From Aliiroseovarius sp. S1123 (GTDB taxonomy: Bacteria; Pseudomonadota; Alphaproteobacteria; Rhodobacterales; Rhodobacteraceae), in contig NZ_JALKBE010000003.1 of assembly GCF_023015885.1 (NCBI RefSeq), positions 62,001 to 126,000 of the forward strand: a stretch of DNA of 64,000 bases, given 5' to 3'. Each line of letters starts with the position of its first letter. Position 1 is the first letter of the stretch. The position numbers were made by a program, and so were the translations under genes. This document shows, piece by piece, positions 37,677-46,850 of this stretch. The notes beneath the pieces are model-generated. The model ran no database searches, was not told the DNA's origin, and saw only the letters and a list, made by a program, of their open reading frames with translations.

Positions 37677-38105
37677 GTGCACGCTTCGTCTAATGTTGTT
37701 GATATTCAGGCAAACGCAGCCTTTGTCATGCGCAAAGGTCTCAGCGATAGGTTGAAGTATATCAGCGCAGAGTACCCTCAGGTCGGATTTGGCGTCTCGC
37801 TTGTTACCAAGCGCGGAGACCATTATATGCTCGCCAATCCCAAGATGGCACTTCCTGCCAACAAAGCGGATGGCTTTCCGAAGGGCGAACAGGTCGCCAA
37901 ATACGAAGGCGGCGAGCGATTTCAGACCATTCAAGTCTTTGCGGACATACCGGACGGGCCCGTCCGTCAGGATCTGCCAGAAATGCAGCTGATCCTTGAT
38001 GTCATCAATCTGGTAGAGCTGATCGACGCACCGTCGGCCCTGCCCGCCGGACAACTGCAAACGGAAACTGGTCAGAGGAACGTCTTAAACGGTACCGAGG
38101 GTTAA
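37677..38105 (+). CDS. Small protein opening the GTPase block, unknown
   Basis: 142 residues from a GTG start preceded by GAGGA with 7-base spacing. A TTG at 37593 would add 28 residues without the look of a real N-terminus. No signal peptide or membrane span. Mixed alpha/beta pattern, with hydrophobic strands around VGFGVSLVTKRGDHYMLA and FQTIQVFADIP, and a helix MQLILDVINLVELIDA near the end. It precedes the first GTPase by 3 bases, so it is likely a component or adaptor of that system. Family not recognised. Confidence 0.65.
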   Translation: MHASSNVVDIQANAAFVMRKGLSDRLKYISAEYPQVGFGVSLVTKRGDHYMLANPKMALPANKADGFPKGEQVAKYEGGERFQTIQVFADIPDGPVRQDLPEMQLILDVINLVELIDAPSALPAGQLQTETGQRNVLNGTEG

Positions 38106-38108
38106 GCC

Positions 38109-40121
38109 ATGGCGCGAAACATACATCTCCTGGCAACAGGCAATGAAGCTTTGGACCCGCTGAACGATGCGTTTGGCGGGTTGAACGCGACTATTGACCA
38201 GCTCACAGCGATCGCAGACGCACGCAGTTCGGCCCGACTGGCCAAACTGAAATCGCGGATGGACGAATTCACCGCCAACGTGACCTTTGTGGGTCAGGTG
38301 AAGGCGGGCAAGTCGTCGCTTGTGAACATCATGGCAGGACGCCCCGGGCTGCTGCCGTCGGACGTCAACCCGTGGACCTCGGTCGCGACGACCCTGCACG
38401 TGAACACCCGGACGCCGGGCGACACGAAAGCAAAGTTTACCTTCTTCGATCACGATGAATGGCAGAACCTGACCGCCGGTGGCGGACGTCTGGGTGAACT
38501 GGCCCACCGTGCTGGTGCCGATGACGAAATGGACGACATTCGGAAGCAGGTTGAAGATATGAAGGCCCGCTCGGAAGAGCGGTTGGGCAAGCATTTCGAC
38601 CTGATCATGGGTCAAAGCCACTCGTATGACTATTTCGACGACGATCTGGTGCAGCGCTATGTCTGCATGGGCGACGAAGATGACCCGGATATCAGCGCCG
38701 ATAGCGGACGCTTTGCCGATGTGACCAAAACAGCCGAACTGTATTTGGACATCCCGCAATACCCGATGGCGATCAATCTGAGCGACACGCCGGGTGTGAA
38801 CGATACGTTCATGGTCCGCGAGCAGATCACCCTGCGCAGCCTGCGCGGGTCCGAGGTCTGCGTGGTTGTGATGGCCGCCAGCCAGGCTTTGACCACGATG
38901 GATCTGGCGCTGATGCGCATGATCTCGCAGTTTGAGAACCGCCAGATCATCCTGTTCATCAACCGTATCGACGAGCTGCACGACCCGGTCCGCGAAGTTC
39001 CGGAAATCCGCGACCGCGTGACCGAGATGCTGAAGCAAAGCAGCATCAACGCCGATGCGGGCGTGATCTTTGGCAGCGCGCTCTGGGCTGAAGCCGCCCT
39101 GACCGGAGATTCTGACGTTCTGACCGATCACGCAGCATCGTCCTTGAACAAGCTTTATGCGGCCGCCGGGTTTGACAGTGGCAGCGTGACGCTTGAACAG
39201 ATCTGGGCCCTGTCCGGTCTGCCGGATCTGCTTCTGTCGATCAACGAACGCATCGCCGAGGGCGCAGGCGCGCGCCTGTGCAACAAGGTGCGTAACCGCG
39301 CCCGCAACATGGCCAGCCAGATCCGTGCAACCTCGGTCGCCAAGACGCTGACCGACACGGGCACGATGGTCTATGATATGGACGGCAAAACGCCCGAAGA
39401 CGCCATCCGCACCGTCGCATCCGAATACGAGAATCGCGTGGCTGACCTGACCGCATCGCTGCGGGACAAGGTGATGCAGCGTCTGGCTCGCACCGAAGAA
39501 AACTTCATCAAGCGTGCTACTGAATCGCTGCTTGAGCATCTTGAACAGCACGGCGAAGACGGCACGTGGCAATACGACCCGGCCGGGTTCCGTGCGCTTC
39601 AGAAATCCGCCTATTTCAACTTTGCCCGCGCCATGCGCAAAGAGGTCGGCGCGCTCTATGCCTCGGCCGCACATGACGTCGAGGCCGTGTACCGCAACAT
39701 GCTGGGGCAGCACCTTGGCGAGTTCTCGATCGAACCGCCGATCGTGCCCAACGTCCCGCCCCCCCTTGCAATCGGACGCACCATCGCGCTGGATCTGCAA
39801 AGCACATGGTGGCGCCGCTGGTGGCAGCGTCGTCGGGGTGCGGCCTCGTACGCCGCGGATTACACCCGGCTTGTGGCATCCGAAGCCAGCTCGATTACCA
39901 AGGACATTGAAGAACACCAGATCGCAGCTGTGTTGGAAAACGCCCGCGCGTCGCTGGCAGAGTTCATGGTAGAGCAGCAGGAAACACTTCTGGGAATTTC
40001 ACAGACGGCTCAGGCGCAAATGGACGAGGAAGCCTTGAAAGCGGCTGGCCTTCAGCCTGCGAAATCCCCAGACGAACTTTTGGGAGACATCCTGAAGGAT
40101 CTTGGCACCGAGGCGGCCTGA
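38109..40121 (+). CDS. Dynamin-like GTPase 1 (large)
   Basis: 670 residues. G1 P-loop GQVKAGKS at 62-69, G3 DTPG at 226-229 and G4 NRID at 285-288; a Thr in DVNPWTSVATT (about 85-95) fits switch I. The G domain is followed by a long helical region (about 375-670), as in bacterial dynamin-like proteins that remodel membranes. At 567-576 the run WWRRWWQRRR is strikingly aromatic and basic and could be a membrane-contact tip. Closely related to the GTPase at 43168. It starts 3 bases after the first gene and ends 4 bases before the next GTPase. Confidence 0.85.
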   Translation: MARNIHLLATGNEALDPLNDAFGGLNATIDQLTAIADARSSARLAKLKSRMDEFTANVTFVGQVKAGKSSLVNIMAGRPGLLPSDVNPWTSVATTLHVNTRTPGDTKAKFTFFDHDEWQNLTAGGGRLGELAHRAGADDEMDDIRKQVEDMKARSEERLGKHFDLIMGQSHSYDYFDDDLVQRYVCMGDEDDPDISADSGRFADVTKTAELYLDIPQYPMAINLSDTPGVNDTFMVREQITLRSLRGSEVCVVVMAASQALTTMDLALMRMISQFENRQIILFINRIDELHDPVREVPEIRDRVTEMLKQSSINADAGVIFGSALWAEAALTGDSDVLTDHAASSLNKLYAAAGFDSGSVTLEQIWALSGLPDLLLSINERIAEGAGARLCNKVRNRARNMASQIRATSVAKTLTDTGTMVYDMDGKTPEDAIRTVASEYENRVADLTASLRDKVMQRLARTEENFIKRATESLLEHLEQHGEDGTWQYDPAGFRALQKSAYFNFARAMRKEVGALYASAAHDVEAVYRNMLGQHLGEFSIEPPIVPNVPPPLAIGRTIALDLQSTWWRRWWQRRRGAASYAADYTRLVASEASSITKDIEEHQIAAVLENARASLAEFMVEQQETLLGISQTAQAQMDEEALKAAGLQPAKSPDELLGDILKDLGTEAA

Positions 40122-40125
40122 TACA

Positions 40126-41745
40126 ATGAAAGATCATATCCCCCAGCGTATTGTCACAGCAGAACAATGGAAGCGCCTGAAGCGCTGGTCACACCGTAAG
40201 CCGGTCTTCGCCCTGATGGGCGAGTTCAGCGCCGGCAAATCGACGCTTTTGAACTTCCTTCTGAAAAAGGAAACCCTGCCCACGCAGGTCACGGCGACGC
40301 AATTGCCGCCCATCTGGTTCTCGTGGGGCAACAAGCAGTCCTATGTGCAGAACTTGGATGGCAGCCGCGAACCGATCGAGTTGAGCGAGATTGGCGAAGT
40401 TGGCGTTCAAGGCGCGCATTTCGTGCGGGTCTATCTGGAAGCCGAGATTCTTGAGGCTGTGGACCTGATCGACACGCCCGGCATCTCGGACCCGAAGATC
40501 TCTGAAGACGTCTGGCGACGCGCGGTGGGGCAGGCCAACGGCGTGTTGTGGTGTACCCACTCGACACAGGCGTGGCGCGAAACCGAACGCGCGACCTGGG
40601 CCTCGTTGCCCGACCGTCTGCGCCAGAACTCGCTTCTGCTGGTGACGCGCGCCGATGCGTTGAACGAGACCGATCAAGCCAAGGTGCTGCGCCGTATCAA
40701 CCGTGAAACGGGCGAGATGTTCCGCCGCACGATCATGATCTCGGCCCGCGATGCGATCATTGCGCGTGAGCACGAAGAGCATGCACATCTGTGGGCCGGA
40801 AGCGGTGGCGGCAAGCTGGTGGACAACTTCCTGACCATCACCGCCGACATCATGGCCGCACGCGCCGAGATGCTGGCACGCTATCAGAAAGACGGCTCCA
40901 GCGAAGAGATGAGCACAGATGCGCTTCATTTGGGCGAGGAGACCTCGACCCGCATCTGGAGCCCGCCCGTCATGTCGGTCGCAGATGATGCCGAGCCAGC
41001 ACTCGGCGATGCAGGCAACGTCGTGCGCATTCGCCCTGCCCGCCCGCGTCGCGGTGTTCAGGCCGGCGACACATCCGAGACCCGGCAGCGCATTGATGCA
41101 GACGAAGCCGAAAAGCTGCGCGCGAAGGTGCAAGCAGACGCGCATGAAGAACAGGATATGCGCGAGCTGAAATCCGTCTTCCATGTCGAGGAGCCCGCAC
41201 AGACGGATGCGGTTACCGAGGACGACACGCCGGAAACTTTGACTCTGGTAGATGCGCTTCCTGAACAGCGAGACGACTTCGATGACGAGACCGCGACTGA
41301 ATGGGATGAGGCCGAACCGCTTGACGCCCAAGACGATGTGGCGATCGATGAGACCGAAGAGCCCGCTCAGGACATTGAAGAGGATGATTCCGAACAGCTA
41401 ATCGCGTCGATCACCGATCTGGTTTCCGACCGGGGGCAGGACTATGAAGATCAGGCAGAAGATGCCGACGAGGCGCTTACCGCCGAGACGATCGCCTTGG
41501 CCTCGAGCCAATCTGTCTTCAGCATCCCGGAAACTCAACCGCTAAGCGCATCGGAAGCGTGGGCCGAACACCTGTCGACCCTTGGCGATGTTGACGACCC
41601 GGCTGCATTGCACGAGGAATTCGTAACCTTCCTGAAGCTTTTCGACGACCGCGCCCGCGAACACCATGCGCAGCAGTCCGAAGGCGCCTTGCAATCTCTC
41701 AGCGACACGGCATCTGACAGCGATACTGTCTGGCACGTGCTTTAA
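40126..41745 (+). CDS. Dynamin-like GTPase 2 (short partner) with acidic tail
   Basis: 539 residues from ATG at 40126 (a TTG 24 bases earlier is possible). P-loop GEFSAGKS at 32-39, DTPG at 116-119, and TRAD at 174-177 as an altered G4. A marked WCTHSTQAWRETER segment follows G3 and is shared with the GTPase at 45198. After about residue 270 the protein becomes long, acidic and low in complexity (many Asp, Glu, Thr), probably disordered. Bacterial dynamins often work as two adjacent unlike subunits; this arrangement fits that. Confidence 0.8.
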   Translation: MKDHIPQRIVTAEQWKRLKRWSHRKPVFALMGEFSAGKSTLLNFLLKKETLPTQVTATQLPPIWFSWGNKQSYVQNLDGSREPIELSEIGEVGVQGAHFVRVYLEAEILEAVDLIDTPGISDPKISEDVWRRAVGQANGVLWCTHSTQAWRETERATWASLPDRLRQNSLLLVTRADALNETDQAKVLRRINRETGEMFRRTIMISARDAIIAREHEEHAHLWAGSGGGKLVDNFLTITADIMAARAEMLARYQKDGSSEEMSTDALHLGEETSTRIWSPPVMSVADDAEPALGDAGNVVRIRPARPRRGVQAGDTSETRQRIDADEAEKLRAKVQADAHEEQDMRELKSVFHVEEPAQTDAVTEDDTPETLTLVDALPEQRDDFDDETATEWDEAEPLDAQDDVAIDETEEPAQDIEEDDSEQLIASITDLVSDRGQDYEDQAEDADEALTAETIALASSQSVFSIPETQPLSASEAWAEHLSTLGDVDDPAALHEEFVTFLKLFDDRAREHHAQQSEGALQSLSDTASDSDTVWHVL

Positions 41746-41750
41746 TACAG

Positions 41751-42176
41751 ATGATACATACCAACACTTTGGCTGACGTAACATTGTCCCTGGACGATGC
41801 GCTTTCAGCGGGCATGCAAACCGTCCCGAACTGCGTTGCGGCCGGATATGTCGACATGCAAACGGGGTTCCTTCTGGGCGTTCAGGGGCGTGATGACGAC
41901 AGCATTGCCGCGCTCGAGGCCATGTCTACCTCGATCGCCAACCTGATCCTGGGCCGCGGCGTGAACGCTGTCGAACAGCTTTTGTCCGGCGGCGGCACCC
42001 AAGGCGCAGGCTTTGGCGAGATCGCAATCTGCTCGGGCAAGCGCCTGTATCTGCTGCTCAGACGTCCAGATCAGCCGGATCACCTGATTTGCTATGTCTC
42101 GGATGACAGCACAAATGTTGGGCTGGCTCTGGCCAAGTCCGCGGCGAATATGAAACTGATCTCGGCTGCGGTGTAG
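41751..42176 (+). CDS. Roadblock/LC7-like protein
   Basis: 141 residues, cytoplasmic. The pattern CVAAGYVDMQTGFLLGV, then a helix LEAMSTSIANLILG, strands GFGEIAICSGKRLYLLLRR and LICYVSDDSTNVGLALAKSAA resembles the Roadblock/LC7 fold, in which small proteins such as MglB bind and regulate Ras-like GTPases. Placed between two GTPase pairs, 5 bases after one and 6 before the next gene. The family call is by pattern, not search. Confidence 0.55.
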   Translation: MIHTNTLADVTLSLDDALSAGMQTVPNCVAAGYVDMQTGFLLGVQGRDDDSIAALEAMSTSIANLILGRGVNAVEQLLSGGGTQGAGFGEIAICSGKRLYLLLRRPDQPDHLICYVSDDSTNVGLALAKSAANMKLISAAV

Positions 42177-42182
42177 ACAGAA

Positions 42183-43091
42183 ATGACTGTAATCCAATCA
42201 GATGTCCTTGACCGGCTTGAACGCATTGTGGACGACGCAAAGGCGCGGCGTGAACAAAGCGTGCAACTGACCCAAGATACGGCCGAGACCCGCAGCAAAG
42301 CAGCGCTTGAGGTCGTGCGGACAACGTTTTTGCCGCGTATTGTTCAGATCAGCAATGATCAGGACGACGCGATAAAACTGGCAGTCAACAATGGCCGCGT
42401 GGCCGCCATGACTGAGGCCCTGATGGACGGGGTACAGGCAACCCCGCCTGAAGCCACCGCCCTGAATATTGCCCAGATCCTGAACACGGTTTGCTCTGGT
42501 TCTGGGGTACGGATGCTCAGCGCTCCGACCGAAGAGGGTGCGGACATTGTCGCAACGGGTTTGCCGGTTTCTGCGATTGACGCAGCCCTGAATACGCTTG
42601 AACCCACCAGCCCGCCTCCGGCGCCGTCCGAACCCTCGGGTCCGGAAGCTGTCGAACCAGACATCGACATTCCTGTCACAAAGATCGCCGCGCCAGCACC
42701 ATCTTCAGAACCGACCACAGAAACACCGGCCGACGACGAGTTTGGCGATGGCATTGCCGCTCGGTTTTACCAAAGCGCAACGCGGGTCAGCGATCAGCGG
42801 ATCCTGATCCGTCACACAGACTCTACCGTTGCCGGTCCGGACGGTATTCTGTCGCAGAATTTAGACGCTGTTCAGCAGCTGATGGACGACCTGTCAGCCT
42901 GGGACGCTGACCACGATGAAAAAGATGCGGGCCCACAGCTGATTATCCTGCGCGCTCAGGATCAGGATATGCCCAGTTTGACCATCTGTCGCGACGCGGA
43001 TGCGACAACTATGACCGCCCACCACACGCGTAGGTTGGGTTCGGCCGTACAATTGTGGAAATCATTGACTTCGAACGAGAATTTTAGCTGA
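42183..43091 (+). CDS. Protein of unknown function within the GTPase block
   Basis: 302 residues. The first 80 are helical and charged (LDRLERIVDDAKARREQSVQL), about 135-185 is a Pro/Ala/Glu-rich linker (EPTSPPPAPSEPSGPE), and the last 110 form a compact domain with GPQLIILRAQDQDMPSLTI. No signal peptide or TM. The two-domain layout with a flexible linker suggests a scaffold. Not recognised. A 76-base gap follows before the next GTPase. Confidence 0.6.
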   Translation: MTVIQSDVLDRLERIVDDAKARREQSVQLTQDTAETRSKAALEVVRTTFLPRIVQISNDQDDAIKLAVNNGRVAAMTEALMDGVQATPPEATALNIAQILNTVCSGSGVRMLSAPTEEGADIVATGLPVSAIDAALNTLEPTSPPPAPSEPSGPEAVEPDIDIPVTKIAAPAPSSEPTTETPADDEFGDGIAARFYQSATRVSDQRILIRHTDSTVAGPDGILSQNLDAVQQLMDDLSAWDADHDEKDAGPQLIILRAQDQDMPSLTICRDADATTMTAHHTRRLGSAVQLWKSLTSNENFS

Positions 43092-43167
43092 ATACTATGA
43101 AACGCCCGCTTCTCACGTTGGGATTTGGGTCTGCAGTTTGCTTTGAATAACGAGTTGGAAAACAATA

Positions 43168-45201
43168 ATGGACGAGGGACGCCGACAGGAACTGCTTCGG
43201 ATCGCCGAACAGATGTCACAAACGGCTAGCGATGAAGCCAAGCCGTTCATTGCGCGCATTCTGGCGGACCTGAAATCGTTGAAGCCCGGCGTCGCCTTTG
43301 TTGGCCAGATTAAGGCGGGAAAATCGCGCCTGATCAATGGCTTTACCGGGCAAGCGAACTTCTTGCCCTCGGATGTAAACCCTTGGACCACCGTTGTGAC
43401 CGATATGCATTTCGGGCATCCGTCCGGACGCACCAACGGCGGAATCTTCCATTTCTTTGACAATGCCCAATGGCAGGCACTTTTGTCCGAAGGGGACGAA
43501 ATTCGTGATCTGCTGCCAGATGGCGAAGACAACTACAAGCGCCAGATCATCGAAGAGCAGATCGAAGCGATGAAAAGTCGGGCGAAGGCGCGGCTTGGTG
43601 CCCGCTATGAGGAGCTGCTGGGGACATCCCATGACCTTGAGGACCTGACGCAAGACGATCTGGCGCGCTATGTCAGTGCCGGCGCCGATCCCGAGGATGA
43701 GCCGACGCAGCGCGATGACGAAGCCCCCTATTACAGCGACCTCACCCGCAAGGCCGAGGTCTTTTTCAAGCAGGGCCATTTCGCGTTCCCCCTGACCGTG
43801 ACCGATACGCCGGGCATCAATGACCCGCTATTGATCCGGGAAGAGATCTCGCACCAGTATCTGCGCAATTCCGACTTCTTCGTCGTGGTTCTGTCGGCAC
43901 ATCAGGCGCTGTCACAAGCGGATCTGAAGCTGCTTCGTCTAATGCAAGCGCTTGAGCTGGGGCAGATGGTGGTCTTCGTGAACCGGGTGGACGAGCTGAA
44001 CCGAGGCGTCGAGGATGCCGCCAGTGTGCACGCGGACGTGCATGCCGGGCTTGAGCGCGCGCTGGACAGCAGCCGCATGACGGTGATCATGGGCAGCGCG
44101 CAGTGGGCGCATTATGCGCTGACCGGGGACTTAACCGGCATCGACCACGACCAGATTTTGGCGTGGCTGAAAGCCCATCCGCAGAAAATGCAGCGTTTCC
44201 TTGAGGGCGTTGAACAACTGAAACAAACCAAGCGGGACGGCGCCGCCGAAAGCGCGTTGCGCTTGGCCGCCATGATTGCCTCGGGCCTGCCTAACCTGCG
44301 CAGCCACGTGATGCGCGAAATGTCGATCGGCCCCCGCAGCGAACGCATTCACATCGCGGCGCAGCATCTGCGCAACTTCGCCAATAGCGAGCTGGAGCGC
44401 CGCCGCGTGCACCTGAAGATCGTCGACGACGATACCGCGGACGCCCATTTCGCCCAGACCGAGGACCAAATCCGCACGCAGCTAAGCCAGATGGTGATAA
44501 ATACCAAGGATAGCCTTGCCAGTGGAGTCCAGCATGACATGGCCGCGCTGCGGCAAGAGCTTGATGACATCGTCCGGTCCATGGTCTCGACCGTGGTACA
44601 GGGCGAGGATGGCGTGTCGCCGTTGTTGTCCACCGGCAGCGCGACTGAACTGGACTTTAGCGACCTGCGGCAGGCGATGCGCGACCGGCTGCTGGATGCG
44701 GCACATGCCCAGCGCCAGAAAATGCTGAACGAGCTGTTTGCCTTGGACATGCGGTCCAACGCTGCGCTTACGGAAGGCGACTCAGACGCTACGGACACCC
44801 CTCTGAATGTGGATGCCAGCGCGCTGCGTTGGTACCGCCCGGACACCAGCATTCTGACCCGCGGCATCACGGTCGAACTGCGCGTCTCGTGGTTGGCACG
44901 CCTGCTAAAGCAGCAATCCGTCGTGACCCGCGCGGAACAGATGATCACACGCGAGTTTCAGTCGATTGCAACCGACTTGGTGAACCAGTTTCAATCCGAC
45001 CTGACGGGACGTCTGAATACGGTGATCGAGCATCATCTGGCAGTGCTGGCGACCCGCTTCGAAGAGCTGGACAAGACCCAACCTGCCTCTCGCCCGGACG
45101 CACATGCGGCATTGGAAAACGCCAAGAGGCTTGCAAATGAGTTGGAAGAGTTGTTCGAAGAGGGTATCGAACCTGTACAGCAACTCGAGGCGGTAACGTG
45201 A
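43168..45201 (+). CDS. Dynamin-like GTPase 3 (large)
   Basis: 677 residues. GQIKAGKS at 46-53, DTPG at 213-216 and NRVD at 272-275. It shares with GTPase 1 the blocks LPSDVNPWT, FFDNAQWQ and VTDTPGINDP, so the two are paralogues. The long helical C-terminal part has VSWLARLLKQQS in the place where GTPase 1 has its Trp/Arg run, again aromatic and basic but milder. It overlaps the next gene by 4 bases (GTGA). Confidence 0.84.
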   Translation: MDEGRRQELLRIAEQMSQTASDEAKPFIARILADLKSLKPGVAFVGQIKAGKSRLINGFTGQANFLPSDVNPWTTVVTDMHFGHPSGRTNGGIFHFFDNAQWQALLSEGDEIRDLLPDGEDNYKRQIIEEQIEAMKSRAKARLGARYEELLGTSHDLEDLTQDDLARYVSAGADPEDEPTQRDDEAPYYSDLTRKAEVFFKQGHFAFPLTVTDTPGINDPLLIREEISHQYLRNSDFFVVVLSAHQALSQADLKLLRLMQALELGQMVVFVNRVDELNRGVEDAASVHADVHAGLERALDSSRMTVIMGSAQWAHYALTGDLTGIDHDQILAWLKAHPQKMQRFLEGVEQLKQTKRDGAAESALRLAAMIASGLPNLRSHVMREMSIGPRSERIHIAAQHLRNFANSELERRRVHLKIVDDDTADAHFAQTEDQIRTQLSQMVINTKDSLASGVQHDMAALRQELDDIVRSMVSTVVQGEDGVSPLLSTGSATELDFSDLRQAMRDRLLDAAHAQRQKMLNELFALDMRSNAALTEGDSDATDTPLNVDASALRWYRPDTSILTRGITVELRVSWLARLLKQQSVVTRAEQMITREFQSIATDLVNQFQSDLTGRLNTVIEHHLAVLATRFEELDKTQPASRPDAHAALENAKRLANELEELFEEGIEPVQQLEAVT

Positions 45202-46511
45202 TCAACTTTCCAGAAACAGATTCGGTTCTTGGTCAACTGAAGGCGTTTCTTTCTAAAACCGAAGCTGCGCCACGCTCGGCCCCGCTGGATGGCATGCGCA
45301 CGCTGGCACGGGGTCACATCGACCAGTTGACCAGCGCCGTGACCATCGGATTTGCGGGCGAGTTTGGGGCGGGCAAGTCCAGTCTGGCCAATATGCTGGC
45401 CGGCACCGACATCCTGCCCACGGGGCCGCAGCACCTGAAGCTACCCTTGGTGATCGTGCAATACGCGCCCGAACCCGAGACCACGGTGGGTTGGTGGGAA
45501 AAGGCCTCTGAGAGTTTTCCCGGGATCGATCTGGAAAAAGCGGCCGAGTACGCGCCCGACTTTATTTCGGTGGGGTTGCCGTCTGAAGCCCTGCAAGAGC
45601 TGGTGCTGTTCGACCTTCCCGGATCAGGCGCTTTGGATGAAAGCTATAAGCAGACACTGGAACTTCTGAAATTCGTCGATTGCGCGATTTGGTGTACCAA
45701 CGGCACGAACGCTTGGCGCGAAACCGAGCGGTTTCTGTGGTCACATGTCGCCAAAGAGCTTCAGGAAAACAGCCTGCTTGCGGTGACCCACACAGACCTG
45801 ACCGCGGTGCAGGAAGCTTTGCCGCGACTTATGCCCCATCTGGAACGCGACAGCGACGGCATGTTTCAGGCCGTTGTTCCCATCGGTACGCCCGTCGCCG
45901 TACAGGCGATGGCGCAAGAGCCGGAACCCGATTTCGAACTGTGGTCCGAATGTGGCGGAGAAGATCTGGCGCAGCAGGTGCTGGGTCTGGCAGCCACTCG
46001 CAAAACGCGGGATCTTGAGACGGCCAAGAACGACCTTGAAACGAAGCTGACCCCCGCATTGGCAGCTCTGGGTGTCGCAGAAGAGCCCGCCGAAACCGAT
46101 CTGAAAGAAGCAGCGGCAGCTGTTGCTGCGGCCGCCGCAGCAGCAGAGAACGCGGCAGCTGCTTCCGAACCGGAGCCCGAAGAGCTCGATCTGGACAACC
46201 CCCTGCTGGACGACTGGAAGGCTGCGTTGCGTGACTTGCTTACGGACCTGCGCGACACCCCGGATCTAGAGGTTACAGACCTGCTGCAGCGCTGCCAAGA
46301 ACTGGTCGACGACTTCACCGAACAACTTGAACCCGGCCAAAGCATCACCCCCTCGGCCGAATGGATCGTGGGTGAGTTCGAGAACGCCTCGGACCTGCTG
46401 ACATTGATGCAATTCGAAGACACGCCGCATGCAGCTGAAACGGTCCTGAACATCATGACCCAGCTCAGCGACAACCTGTCTTGGGCGGGAACGCAACGCG
46501 AAGATGCATAA
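45198..46511 (+). CDS. Dynamin-like GTPase 4 (short partner)
   Basis: 437 residues from a GTG start overlapping the previous stop. GEFGAGKS at 54-61, DLPG at 139-142 and THTD at 197-200. It shares WCTNGTNAWRETER with GTPase 2, marking a second large/short pair. A poly-Ala segment near 310-325 (KEAAAAVAAAAAAAENAAAA) links to a C-terminal helical domain (DDWKAALRDLLTDLRD through MTQLSDNLSW). It closes the first block; 339 noncoding bases follow. Confidence 0.8.
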   Translation: MINFPETDSVLGQLKAFLSKTEAAPRSAPLDGMRTLARGHIDQLTSAVTIGFAGEFGAGKSSLANMLAGTDILPTGPQHLKLPLVIVQYAPEPETTVGWWEKASESFPGIDLEKAAEYAPDFISVGLPSEALQELVLFDLPGSGALDESYKQTLELLKFVDCAIWCTNGTNAWRETERFLWSHVAKELQENSLLAVTHTDLTAVQEALPRLMPHLERDSDGMFQAVVPIGTPVAVQAMAQEPEPDFELWSECGGEDLAQQVLGLAATRKTRDLETAKNDLETKLTPALAALGVAEEPAETDLKEAAAAVAAAAAAAENAAAASEPEPEELDLDNPLLDDWKAALRDLLTDLRDTPDLEVTDLLQRCQELVDDFTEQLEPGQSITPSAEWIVGEFENASDLLTLMQFEDTPHAAETVLNIMTQLSDNLSWAGTQREDA

Positions 46512-46850
46512 GCGCTGATATCGACGAGTTATCCACAGAATCGCGTCAACTTCTGGCGGAATCACCTGATCCTTCGCCGCGCAATTAACCCAAAGAAAGT
46601 CTCGGCCCTGGACGGATTCCACGACTGTCACGAAGCAGATGCCTCGTCGATCTTCTTTGATTCAGCAACAAAGAGGTTACATCGCCTATTTTGTCGCCCC
46701 GAGTCATAGCGAAGCCATGTGGCCGCCACAGTTTGGTCTCAATTCCTAAGTCTAACTTCGATGGCATCGCTGGTTGAATTTACCTTGATAAATTGACCCG
46801 ACGGTTGGGGAATCCCACTGCCAGAAAAAAAGAGACGCAGGTAAGATCAA
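46512..46850. other. Intergenic region between GTPase and kinase blocks
   Basis: No credible gene. It probably contains the promoter of the kinase block, but I cannot pick a consensus pair. It holds TCTCAATT at 46737-46744, the same octamer found at 37561-37568 before the GTPase block, and one perfect DnaA-box-like TTATCCACA at 46530-46538 that may be chance. Confidence 0.5.

Noticed and set aside
38085-39917. 610-residue minus-strand frame opposite GTPase 1
   Set aside because: Antisense shadow. The sense frame has intact G motifs and operon spacing.
46530-46538. Perfect DnaA box TTATCCACA as part of an origin
   Set aside because: A single 9-mer is expected about once in two such windows by chance; no cluster of boxes, dnaA, dnaN or AT-rich unwinding element is present.
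46585-46767. 60-residue minus-strand frame between GTPase and kinase blocks
   Set aside because: Short, no ribosome site, and it occupies the likely promoter region of the kinase gene.
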